64,000 nucleotides of DNA from an uncultured Tateyamaria sp. (GTDB lineage: Bacteria; Pseudomonadota; Alphaproteobacteria; Rhodobacterales; Rhodobacteraceae): the NCBI RefSeq assembly GCF_947494755.1, contig NZ_CANLVZ010000004.1:124001-188000 (forward strand), in the 5' to 3' direction. The position numbers were made by a program, and so were the translations under genes. Below are positions 52,577 to 60,640 of the stretch, piece after piece (within the stretch, counting starts at the first letter, position 1; each line of letters opens with the position of its first letter). A model generated the notes under the pieces. The model saw only the letters and a list, made by a program, of their open reading frames with translations, searched no databases and had not been told where the DNA came from.

Positions 52577-54367
52577 ATGCGAAAACGACAAACCGCAACA
52601 TCGGAGCACGCGGATATGACACGTCAAATGACCGGAGCGAAAATGGTGGTTCAAGCCCTGATAGATCAGGGTGTGGACACAGTATTCGGATATCCCGGGG
52701 GCGCTGTCCTACCGATTTACGATGAGGTGTTTCAGCAAAACTCGATCAAGCACATCCTTGTGCGCCACGAACAGGGCGCGGTCCATGCCGCCGAAGGTTA
52801 TGCGCGCGCGACGGGCAAGCCCGGCGTGTGCCTTGTGACCTCCGGCCCCGGTGCCACCAATGCGGTCACCGGCCTGACGGATGCCTTGCTGGATTCGATC
52901 CCGATCATCGTTCTGACGGGCCAGGTGCCCACCTTCATGATTGGCTCGGACGCCTTTCAAGAGGCCGACACCGTGGGCATCACCCGCCCCTGCACCAAGC
53001 ACAACTGGCTGGTGAAAGAGACCGACAAGCTGTCGGACGTGATCCACGAGGCCTTTCACGTGGCCACTTCGGGCCGTCCCGGACCCGTGCTGATCGACAT
53101 CCCCAAGGACGTGCAGTTCGCCACCGGCGGCTACAATGCGCCCAAACCCTCGACCTCGCATTACCAGCCGCAGGTCAAGGGCGACATGGAGGCGATCACC
53201 GAACTGGTCGCGGCACTCGAGACGGCCAAGCGGCCTGTATTCTATACCGGTGGCGGCGTGATCAACTCCGGCCCCGAAGCCAGCCAGTTGCTGCGCGAGC
53301 TTGTGTCCTCGACCGGGTTTCCGATCACCTCGACGCTGATGGGTCTTGGCTGTTACCCGGCCTCGGGCAAGCATTGGCTGGGGATGCTCGGCATGCACGG
53401 GCTTTACGAGGCCAACATGGCGATGCATGGCTGCGATCTGATGATCAACATCGGCGCGCGCTTTGACGACCGGATCACGGGGCGCATCGATGCCTTCAGC
53501 CCCAAGTCGAAAAAGGCCCATATCGACATCGACCCCTCCTCGATCAACAAGGTGATCAAGGCCGACATCCCGATTGTGGGCGATGTGGGCCACGTGCTCG
53601 AGGATATCCTCAAGGTTTGGAAATCGCGCGGGCGCAAGACCAACTCGGAGGCCGTCGCCAAATGGTGGGGCCAGATCGAAGAGTGGCGAAAGGTCGACTG
53701 CCTAAAATTCACCCAAGGCCCCAAAACCATCAAACCGCAGCACGCGCTGGCCCGGCTTGAGGCGCTGACCAAGGATCACGACCGCTATATCTGCACCGAA
53801 GTGGGCCAGCACCAGATGTGGGCGGCGCAATACCTCAACTTTGAAGATCCAAACCGCTGGATGACCTCGGGCGGTCTTGGTACGATGGGTTACGGCTTTC
53901 CCGCCTCCATCGGGGTGCAGATGGGGCATCCGGAGGCGCTCGTCATCAATGTCGCCGGTGAAGCATCTTGGCTGATGAACATGCAGGAACTTGGCACAGC
54001 GATGCAGTTCAACCTGCCCGTCAAACAGTTCATCCTGAATAACGAAAGGCTTGGCATGGTGCGCCAGTGGCAGGAATTGCTGCACGGTGAGCGGTATTCG
54101 CATTCCTGGTCCGAAAGCCTGCCCGATTTCGTAAAACTCGCCGAAGCGTTCGGGGCCAAGGGCATCCTCTGTTCGGACCCCGCCGATCTGGACGACGCGA
54201 TCATGGAGATGATCAATCACGATGGGCCCGTCCTGTTCGACTGTCTGGTCGAGAAGCACGAAAACTGCTTCCCCATGATACCGTCGGGCAAGGCGCATAA
54301 CGAAATGCTGCTTGGCGAGGCGGACACCCAAGGGGTGATCGACGCCAAAGGGTCGGTGCTGGTTTAA
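52577..54367 (+). CDS. ilvI: acetolactate synthase large subunit
   Basis: The enzyme condenses pyruvate with pyruvate or 2-oxobutyrate using thiamine diphosphate and FAD, the first common step of Val, Leu and Ile synthesis. The 596-aa product has FGYPGGAVLPIYDEV, the catalytic Glu of VRHEQGAVHAAEGYARATG, GPGATNAVTGL, and the C-terminal cofactor domain. There the usual GDG reads VAGEASWLMNM, a change at the metal-binding Asp. GGAGG at 52565-52569 decides the ATG at 52577. It is controlled by the leader-peptide attenuator and followed by ilvN. Confidence 0.96.
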   Translation: MRKRQTATSEHADMTRQMTGAKMVVQALIDQGVDTVFGYPGGAVLPIYDEVFQQNSIKHILVRHEQGAVHAAEGYARATGKPGVCLVTSGPGATNAVTGLTDALLDSIPIIVLTGQVPTFMIGSDAFQEADTVGITRPCTKHNWLVKETDKLSDVIHEAFHVATSGRPGPVLIDIPKDVQFATGGYNAPKPSTSHYQPQVKGDMEAITELVAALETAKRPVFYTGGGVINSGPEASQLLRELVSSTGFPITSTLMGLGCYPASGKHWLGMLGMHGLYEANMAMHGCDLMINIGARFDDRITGRIDAFSPKSKKAHIDIDPSSINKVIKADIPIVGDVGHVLEDILKVWKSRGRKTNSEAVAKWWGQIEEWRKVDCLKFTQGPKTIKPQHALARLEALTKDHDRYICTEVGQHQMWAAQYLNFEDPNRWMTSGGLGTMGYGFPASIGVQMGHPEALVINVAGEASWLMNMQELGTAMQFNLPVKQFILNNERLGMVRQWQELLHGERYSHSWSESLPDFVKLAEAFGAKGILCSDPADLDDAIMEMINHDGPVLFDCLVEKHENCFPMIPSGKAHNEMLLGEADTQGVIDAKGSVLV

Positions 54368-54400
54368 GACCGCACCATAGAGGATTGAAAAGGAATAAAT

Positions 54401-54961
54401 ATGTCTGCCCTAAAGCTAAAAAAAGGCTCCACCAGCCATTCCGCCTATAACCTGCGTCCCACCTTTTCGGACGTGATCGAAAAACATACGCTCGCGGTGC
54501 TGGTCGAAAACGAACCCGGTGTGCTGGCCCGTGTGATCGGGCTGTTTGCAGGCCGCGGCTATAACATCGAAAGCCTGACCGTGGCCGAGGTCGATCATCA
54601 AGGGCACCTCAGCCGCATCACCATTGTGACCACCGGCACGCCACAGGTCATCGAACAGATCAAGGCGCAACTGGGCCGCATCGTGTCCGTGCACGAAGTC
54701 CACGACCTGACCGTCGAGGGGCCATCGGTCGAGCGCGAATTGGCGATGTTCAAAGTGGCCGGTCAGGGCGACAAGCGGGTCGAGGCGCTGCGGCTTGCCG
54801 ATATTTTTCGCGCCAATGTGGTCGACAGCACGCTGGAGACGTTCATTTTCGAAATCACCGGTGCCCCCGAAAAGATCGACGCTTTTGCCGACCTCATGCG
54901 CCCGCTTGGATTGACCGAAGTGGCCCGGACCGGCGTTGCGGCGCTGTCGCGGGGCGACTAG
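54401..54961 (+). CDS. ilvN: acetolactate synthase small (regulatory) subunit
   Basis: The regulatory subunit activates the large subunit and confers valine feedback inhibition. The 186-aa product has an N-terminal ACT domain (about 25-100: LAVLVENEPGVLARVIGLFAGRGYNIESL) and a C-terminal ACT-like domain (about 110-180). AAGGA precedes the ATG, 33 bases after the ilvI stop. In some nomenclature it is ilvH. Confidence 0.95.
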   Translation: MSALKLKKGSTSHSAYNLRPTFSDVIEKHTLAVLVENEPGVLARVIGLFAGRGYNIESLTVAEVDHQGHLSRITIVTTGTPQVIEQIKAQLGRIVSVHEVHDLTVEGPSVERELAMFKVAGQGDKRVEALRLADIFRANVVDSTLETFIFEITGAPEKIDAFADLMRPLGLTEVARTGVAALSRGD

Positions 54962-54964
54962 GCG

Positions 54965-55762
54965 TCAGCCAAACGGCGCGTCCGCTTGCAGCAGGCGTTG
55001 GTGAAACGGCAGCAAGTCTTCGATACCGCAATACCCACCCGCTTTGCCGGCCTGTTTGGCGCGCCCGATGCTGGTGCCCAGATGTTCGTACACCATGCGG
55101 ACAACCCTGTCGCTGCCCGGCGTCTCGCGCACCGTGCGTGCCACGTAACCGACCCAGTAGTTGTTTTCGAATGAGGTCACCCGGTTCAGGAAATTGAACG
55201 AGGCCGTCATCGCCCCTTTGCGTGAAATCAGGGCGGCGACCCCTTCTTCCTGACGCAACACCAGCCCGCGAAATTCGCGCGCATCGCGGGTCAGGGCCAG
55301 ACCTTGCGCGATCATCGCTGCGCGGGCCTCGTATCCACGGATATAGGTGGCATTCCCGTCGCGAAACACGCGCACCAGCCCGCTCACAAACCGGTTGTGA
55401 TCCAGAAAACTGCGGCGCGAAAAGCGGTAGAACCCGGAAGGGAATAGCGCCTCTTCGACGTCATTGGCTCCGGCCCCGACGAAATCCCGCAGAAACTCTC
55501 CGGTCAGCGGGCCGCTGCCTTTGGTGATGGCATCGACAGGCTCAAGCAGTACCCGCGCATCGACTTGAAAGAACGCACAAATCCGGGCCAGCACATCAGG
55601 GCGCGGAAAACTCTCACCAGACAGGTATCGATTGAACTGCGTGCGGTTGATGCCCAACTGCCGCGACAACTCGGAGATCGAAGGATAGGACCGAGCAAGA
55701 ATCCGCAAGTTGGCCCCAAACATGCTGCGCAATTCCGCCGGTGATCGCCGCGCTTCCGCCAT
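54965..55762 (-). CDS. XRE-type transcriptional regulator
   Basis: The 265-aa product has an N-terminal helix-turn-helix (about 20-75, ISELSRQLGINRTQFNRYLSGE) and an unassigned C-terminal domain of about 180 residues, likely ligand-binding. It converges on ilvN, with three bases between them, and diverges from the small gene at 55988. Target genes and ligand are unknown. Confidence 0.82.
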   Translation of the reverse strand: MAEARRSPAELRSMFGANLRILARSYPSISELSRQLGINRTQFNRYLSGESFPRPDVLARICAFFQVDARVLLEPVDAITKGSGPLTGEFLRDFVGAGANDVEEALFPSGFYRFSRRSFLDHNRFVSGLVRVFRDGNATYIRGYEARAAMIAQGLALTRDAREFRGLVLRQEEGVAALISRKGAMTASFNFLNRVTSFENNYWVGYVARTVRETPGSDRVVRMVYEHLGTSIGRAKQAGKAGGYCGIEDLLPFHQRLLQADAPFG

Positions 55763-55987
55763 TTACAACTCTTCTTCAATTTCAATCTTTGTGCGGAAAC
55801 AGGTGTCCTGATGCTCATTACAAAGCATTTCCGCCGAACTGACGCCCATCCGCGTCAGCGTTGATGCTAAAAAGCACCTAAAGTTTAGCCGCATGGACAC
55901 AAAATGCAAGCGCGCGGTGCTGAGTTAGCCATGTCAACACCAGCGATAAAGGCGTCTTATGGTGCTCGATCAACTTCGGGTAGAACT

Positions 55988-56347
55988 ATGATTGGTGTAA
56001 TTCTTTGGAGTGACGCAGCCGACCAAAAGGCGGTCATTTGGTGTGAGGATCAGGGCGATCTTGCATTTTTATCCAGCCCTGATGCGGTCCATTTGCCCGA
56101 TACCTTTTTTGACGTGGGTGATGTTGTCGAATTTGACGTACAGGCCAGCCGCAACATGCGCCTGGCCCATAACGCGATCCGTTTGCGTCAGGGCGTAGGC
56201 ACCGAGTTGCGCGACGAGTTGCAGGCCATCTCGATGTCCGAAGGCGTCGTTGGCACCAGCAAGACCGCTGAAATCATCCCCTTTCGCATCGCGCATGCCA
56301 CGCGCACGCTGCCGGACCGCGAGACGGCGCACCAGCTGCGCGGCTGA
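55988..56347 (+). CDS. small conserved protein, possible OB/cold-shock-like fold
   Basis: The product (119 aa from ATG 55988) starts MIGVILWSDAADQKAVIWCE and has beta-rich segments around VIWCEDQGDLAFL and DVGDVVEFDV, which resemble small OB-type folds such as cold-shock proteins, though the RNA-binding motifs are absent. A longer in-frame start at 55931 is possible, and neither has a good ribosome binding site. I do not assign a function. Confidence 0.6.
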   Translation: MIGVILWSDAADQKAVIWCEDQGDLAFLSSPDAVHLPDTFFDVGDVVEFDVQASRNMRLAHNAIRLRQGVGTELRDELQAISMSEGVVGTSKTAEIIPFRIAHATRTLPDRETAHQLRG

Positions 56348-56452
56348 ACAGCCCCGGTTTGCGATGTCGTGAACGACAAAGTGCTGTCGAAATTTCACAT
56401 GTCGCTTCTCCGCGCCGCCCTATGCTGATCCCGACACAGATCGGAGGACAGC

Positions 56453-57592
56453 ATGCATCACACAGACCTCAGCGCGGTGCGCAAACCCATCAGCTCTGCC
56501 AACGGTTTGCCCAATGCCCATTATATTGATCCTGCCGTTTACGCCGAAGAGCGCGAGGCGCTGTTGCTGTCGGGCTGGTCGGGTCTTGCCGCCCCCGCCG
56601 ATGTGCCGAGCCCCGGTGACGCGGTTCCATTGACCTTTATGGGCATGCCATTGCTGTTGATCCGCGATGCGGAGGGCACAGTCCGGGTCTTTCAAAACAT
56701 CTGCCGTCATCGCGGCATGATCCTCGTCGATGCCCCGCGCAAGATCGAAGGGGCCATCCGCTGCCCCTATCACAGCTGGTGCTATTCGACCAAAGGTCAA
56801 CTTGTTTCGACCCCGCATGTGGGCGGCCCCGGTCAAAACACGGCCCATGGGATTGATCGCGCCTTGCTTGGCCTGATCGAAGTGCGCAGCCATATCTGGC
56901 TTGGCGTGGTCTGGATCAACGTCTCGGGGGATGCGCCCCCGTTCGAAGTCGCCAATGCCGACCTGCTGGCCCGTTGGGCCGAGTTCGACAAGCCCCTGTA
57001 CCATGGCGGTGCTGATAGTTGCTTTGATCTGCGCGTCAATTCTAACTGGAAGCTGGCGGTCGAAAATTACTGCGAAAGCTATCACCTGCCGTGGATACAT
57101 CCCGGGCTGAACAGCTATTCCCGGCTCGAAGATCATTACCACATTGAAGCCGCCGAGCAGTTTTCCGGTCAGGGCACATTGGTCTACCGACAACTGACCG
57201 GTACGGATGGGGCCACCTTCCCCGATTTCGAGGGCCTCAGCGACAAGTGGGACACCGCCGCCGAATACATCACTGCCTATCCCAATGTCCTGTTGGGCGT
57301 GCACCGCGATCATGCCTTTGCGATCATCCTGCTGCCCGAAGGCCCCGATGTCACAACCGAACGCGTCCATCTGTATTACGCTGATCCGGTGACCGACGAT
57401 GCCTTGCGGGCCAAAAATACGGCGCAGTGGCGCGAGATTTTTGAGGAAGACATCTTTGTGGTTGAGGGTATGCAGCGGGGCCGTCATGCGCCGATGTTTG
57501 ACGGGGGCCGCTTTTCGCCCGCGATGGACGGGCCAACCCACATGTTCCACGACTGGGTGGCGGCGCGGATGGCGGCACACCGGGCGGCGTGA
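56453..57592 (+). CDS. Rieske non-heme iron oxygenase, alpha subunit
   Basis: The 379-aa product has the Rieske cluster ligands C84-x-H86 and C104-x2-H107 (CRHRG and CPYHSW) and the mononuclear iron motif E208-x2-H211-x4-H216 (ESYHLPWIH). Such enzymes hydroxylate aromatics or N-methyl compounds. Relatives that demethylate glycine betaine (GbcA) or act on carnitine (CntA) share this layout; the two GcvT-fused dehydrogenases in the window make an N-methyl substrate tempting, but they lie 41 kb away. The stop overlaps the next start (TGATG). No reductase gene is adjacent. Confidence 0.87.
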   Translation: MHHTDLSAVRKPISSANGLPNAHYIDPAVYAEEREALLLSGWSGLAAPADVPSPGDAVPLTFMGMPLLLIRDAEGTVRVFQNICRHRGMILVDAPRKIEGAIRCPYHSWCYSTKGQLVSTPHVGGPGQNTAHGIDRALLGLIEVRSHIWLGVVWINVSGDAPPFEVANADLLARWAEFDKPLYHGGADSCFDLRVNSNWKLAVENYCESYHLPWIHPGLNSYSRLEDHYHIEAAEQFSGQGTLVYRQLTGTDGATFPDFEGLSDKWDTAAEYITAYPNVLLGVHRDHAFAIILLPEGPDVTTERVHLYYADPVTDDALRAKNTAQWREIFEEDIFVVEGMQRGRHAPMFDGGRFSPAMDGPTHMFHDWVAARMAAHRAA

Positions 57593-57810
57593 TGCGCGAT
57601 CTGGATGCGGCTTTGCTGGCGGCCCATGCGACGGGGGACACGCAGGCCCTCGTCACACTCTACCGCACGGCGGCGGATCAGACGCCGGACCGGGCCGCGC
57701 GCGCCTTTTACCTGACCCATGCGCATGTCTTTGCGCTGGAGTTGGGGCACCCGGACACGGCCCACCTGCGTGCTGCCCTGATCGACATGGGCTGCGAAAG
57801 CCCGCTTTAG
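57592..57810 (+). CDS. 72-aa protein coupled to the Rieske oxygenase
   Basis: The product starts MRDLDAALLAAHATGDTQAL and is helical, with the segment RAFYLTHAHVFALELGHPD that contains three His, and two short TPR-like helices. The start overlaps the Rieske stop (TGATG), so translation is coupled. No family is recognised. It may be an accessory or stabilising subunit of the oxygenase; this is inference from position. It could be missed by gene callers because of its length. Confidence 0.65.
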   Translation: MRDLDAALLAAHATGDTQALVTLYRTAADQTPDRAARAFYLTHAHVFALELGHPDTAHLRAALIDMGCESPL

Positions 57811-57947
57811 CACGCGCCTGCTGCGATCTGCGCAAAGCCGGTGCCATGAAGCGTGGCCAAGTCATGGCAGCAGACCAAACCTCGGCAGTGGAGCCTGAAA
57901 CGGCGGCACGCCCATGGGCAGTGGAGGGTATCGTTCAGTGGGCGCGG

Positions 57948-59369
57948 TCACAGGTGGCCTCCGCTCAGATCAGGCGGGCGCTGGCCCGGCCAATCGGTGG
58001 CCTGATGCCATGCCTCGGCCAGCCGCAAGAGTTGCGCGTCATGGCCACGTCGCCCGATCAGTTGCAGGCCCATCGGCAGGTCATGCGCGCCGCCAAACCC
58101 GGCAGGTACACTAACCACAGGCAGTCCGATCAGGCTGGCCGCGATCACCACCTCCATCCAGCGGTGATAGGTGTCCATCCCCTGCCCCGCGATCTCACGC
58201 GGCCAATCCAGCGTCACGTCAAAGGGCCACATCTGCGCCGAAGGGAGCGCCAAAACGTCGTACGTGTCAAACAGGCGCGCCGCCGCCTTGAACCAATCGG
58301 ACCGGATCACGCTGGCGCGGTGCACATCCATGGCCGACAGGGCCAGCCCGCGCTCGATTTCCCAAATTGCCGTATCCTTGAGGCGGTTGCGTTTGGCCAG
58401 ATCGTCGTAAAGCGCGCCCAATCCCCCGGCCACAGCCCAACTGCGCAGGATGATCCATGCCTCCCATAGGGCATCGCGCGCGAAGGGTGCGGCCACGGCA
58501 TCCACGTCGACCCCGAGCGCGCCCATTTGCGCCAATGCGGCCTCGCATGTGCCAAGCACACCATTCTCCATGGCGAGCGCGCCGTCCCAATCCGCAAGCC
58601 AGCCGATGCGCAGACCCTGCGCACCCGCGTCGATCTGCGGCAGGCTTGGCGGTTGGCTCAGGCCATGAGGCTGGCGCGGATCGGGGCCCGCCATCGTGTC
58701 CAGCAGGGCCGCCAGATCGCGCGGGCAGCGCGCCATCGGCCCGTTGGTTGCAAGCTGATGCAGGAATGTATCGCCCACCGGCTCGGACGGCACGAGGCCC
58801 CATGTGGGTCGCATCCCATAGACATTGTTCCAGCCCGCAGGGTTGCGCAAGGACCCCATCATGTCAGACCCGTCCGCGATGCTCAGCATCCCCGTGGCCA
58901 GCGCACCCGCTGCCCCGCCCGACGATCCACCCGCACTGCGCGAGGTGTCATACGGGTTGCGGGTTGCGCCAAAGACCGGGTTGATGCTGTGCGAGCCAAG
59001 GCCGAATTCGGGCGTGTTCGTCTTGCCGATCACGATCGCCCCTGCGGCGCGCAGACGGGCGACCATGATGTCATCTTTGGGCGCCACTGTTCCCGCAAAC
59101 AAGGGTGACCCCATCGACGTGGGCAAACCCGCCGCATTGGCCAAGTCCTTGATCGCAATGGGAATACCGTGCAGCCATCCGGTCGCGGGGCCTGCATCTG
59201 CGTGGGCTGCCTCTCGCATCAACGCATCCTTGTCGCGCAGCGACACGATGGCATTGACGGATGCGTTGACTTCTCCAACCCGGTCCAGCGTGGCCTGCAT
59301 GACCTCGACCGCAGACACCTCGCCTGCGTCCATGCGCGCCCGCAACGCCAATGCGCCATCGTTGATCAT
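57948..59369 (-). CDS. amidase of the amidase-signature family
   Basis: The 473-aa product has the Ser-cisSer-Lys catalytic triad: the Lys of IPIAIKDL, the cis-Ser of RSAGGSSGGAAGAL, and the nucleophile Ser in DMMGSLRNPAGW. Two Met replace the usual small residues before the nucleophile. It is a stand-alone cytoplasmic amidase and not GatA, as no GatB or GatC gene is adjacent and the GatA C-terminus is absent. GAGGGGGCTGGC precedes ATG 59369. It converges with the Rieske unit. The substrate is unknown. Confidence 0.88.
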   Translation of the reverse strand: MINDGALALRARMDAGEVSAVEVMQATLDRVGEVNASVNAIVSLRDKDALMREAAHADAGPATGWLHGIPIAIKDLANAAGLPTSMGSPLFAGTVAPKDDIMVARLRAAGAIVIGKTNTPEFGLGSHSINPVFGATRNPYDTSRSAGGSSGGAAGALATGMLSIADGSDMMGSLRNPAGWNNVYGMRPTWGLVPSEPVGDTFLHQLATNGPMARCPRDLAALLDTMAGPDPRQPHGLSQPPSLPQIDAGAQGLRIGWLADWDGALAMENGVLGTCEAALAQMGALGVDVDAVAAPFARDALWEAWIILRSWAVAGGLGALYDDLAKRNRLKDTAIWEIERGLALSAMDVHRASVIRSDWFKAAARLFDTYDVLALPSAQMWPFDVTLDWPREIAGQGMDTYHRWMEVVIAASLIGLPVVSVPAGFGGAHDLPMGLQLIGRRGHDAQLLRLAEAWHQATDWPGQRPPDLSGGHL

Positions 59370-59429
59370 GCCAGCCCCCTCTTGCCCGTTCAGGTTCGAC
59401 CGAAGTGGCGCAAATTTCAAGGCTGCCGC

Positions 59430-60554
59430 CTAGTCGCCCTGCGCCTCGGCGCGCGACTTGCCCGACACGGCCAGCGCCAAAGTGGCCGCCATCAACCCGT
59501 CCAGATCACCATCGAGCACGCCCTTGGTGTCGGAGGTTTCGTAATTGGTTCGCAGGTCTTTGACCATCTGGTAGGGCTGCAGGACATAGGACCGGATCTG
59601 GTTGCCCCATCCGGCATCGCCCTTGTTCTCGTGCATCTCGTTCACGGCGGCGTTGCGGCGATCAAGCTCCATCTGATAAAGGCGCGATTTCAACGCCTTC
59701 ATCGCGATATCGCGGTTCTGGTGCTGGGACTTTTCGGAACTGGTCACCACGATGCCCGTGGGCGCGTGGGTGATGCGCACAGCGGAGTCCGTCGTGTTCA
59801 CGTGCTGCCCGCCAGCCCCGGATGATCGGTACGTATCGATGCGGATATCGGCCGGGTTCACTTCGATTTCGATGTTGTCATCAACCACCGGATAAACGCC
59901 AACGGATGTGAAGGAGGTGTGCCGCTTGGCCGCGCTGTCAAAGGGGCTGATGCGCACCAGACGGTGCACGCCGCTTTCGGATTTCAGCCAGCCATAGGCG
60001 TTGGTGCCGCTGATCTTGTAGGTGGCGGATTTGATCCCCGCCTCTTCACCCGCGCTTTCGGACTGCAATTCAACCTTGTAGCCCTTCTTTTCCGCCCACC
60101 GGACATACATGCGGGCCAGCATCGAGGCCCAATCGCAGGACTCGGTGCCCCCCGCGCCCGAGTTGATTTCGAGGAATGTGTCATTGCCGTCCGCCTCACC
60201 GTCGAGCAGCGCCTCCAACTCTTTTTGGGCCGCGGTTTCGGCCAGCGCCTTCAAAGCCGCTTCGGCATCGGAGACAACCTCGGCGTCCTCTTCCATCTCG
60301 CCCAATTCGATCAGCTCGATATTGTCGGCAAGGTCCTGTTTGATCTGGTCATGGGTTGCCATGGCATCGACCAGCATCTGCCGGTCGCGCATCAGCTTTT
60401 GGGCGGCGTCCGGGTCATCCCACAGGTTCGGATCCTCGACGCGGGCATTGAATTCTTCCAGCCGGTGCGGGGCTGTTTCGGCATCAAGACGCTGCGCCAA
60501 CAAGGCCACCGATTTTTCGATGTCGTCCACAAGGTTCTGGATTTCGGCGCGCAT
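59430..60554 (-). CDS. prfB: peptide chain release factor 2
   Basis: RF2 reads UGA and UAA stop codons and triggers peptide release. The 374-aa product has the SPF motif for stop recognition ([10 protein letters not shown]), the universal GGQ ([18 protein letters not shown]) and the usual N-terminal helical domain. The frame is continuous from the ATG at 60554: the programmed frameshift of many bacterial prfB genes is absent. A longer frame upstream would overlap poorly conserved sequence. It is preceded by the penicillin-binding protein gene. Confidence 0.95.
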   Translation of the reverse strand: MRAEIQNLVDDIEKSVALLAQRLDAETAPHRLEEFNARVEDPNLWDDPDAAQKLMRDRQMLVDAMATHDQIKQDLADNIELIELGEMEEDAEVVSDAEAALKALAETAAQKELEALLDGEADGNDTFLEINSGAGGTESCDWASMLARMYVRWAEKKGYKVELQSESAGEEAGIKSATYKISGTNAYGWLKSESGVHRLVRISPFDSAAKRHTSFTSVGVYPVVDDNIEIEVNPADIRIDTYRSSGAGGQHVNTTDSAVRITHAPTGIVVTSSEKSQHQNRDIAMKALKSRLYQMELDRRNAAVNEMHENKGDAGWGNQIRSYVLQPYQMVKDLRTNYETSDTKGVLDGDLDGLMAATLALAVSGKSRAEAQGD

Positions 60555-60640
60555 GAGTGTTGGTCCCTTTTCTCCCGCCACGAGATAGCCCATGGCCCCG
60601 GACGCCACAAGCGCCCACAGGATCAATCACTGCGTCTGCG

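Noticed and set aside
57948-59369. GatA subunit of the tRNA amidotransferase
   Set aside because: There is no gatB or gatC neighbour and the nucleophile region DMMGSLRNP differs from GatA, which has a GGSIRQP-like form; a general amidase fits better.
59430-60626. Programmed frameshift in prfB
   Set aside because: The frame is continuous from a good ATG through GGQ and no in-frame UGA interrupts the N-terminal region, so no frameshift is required.
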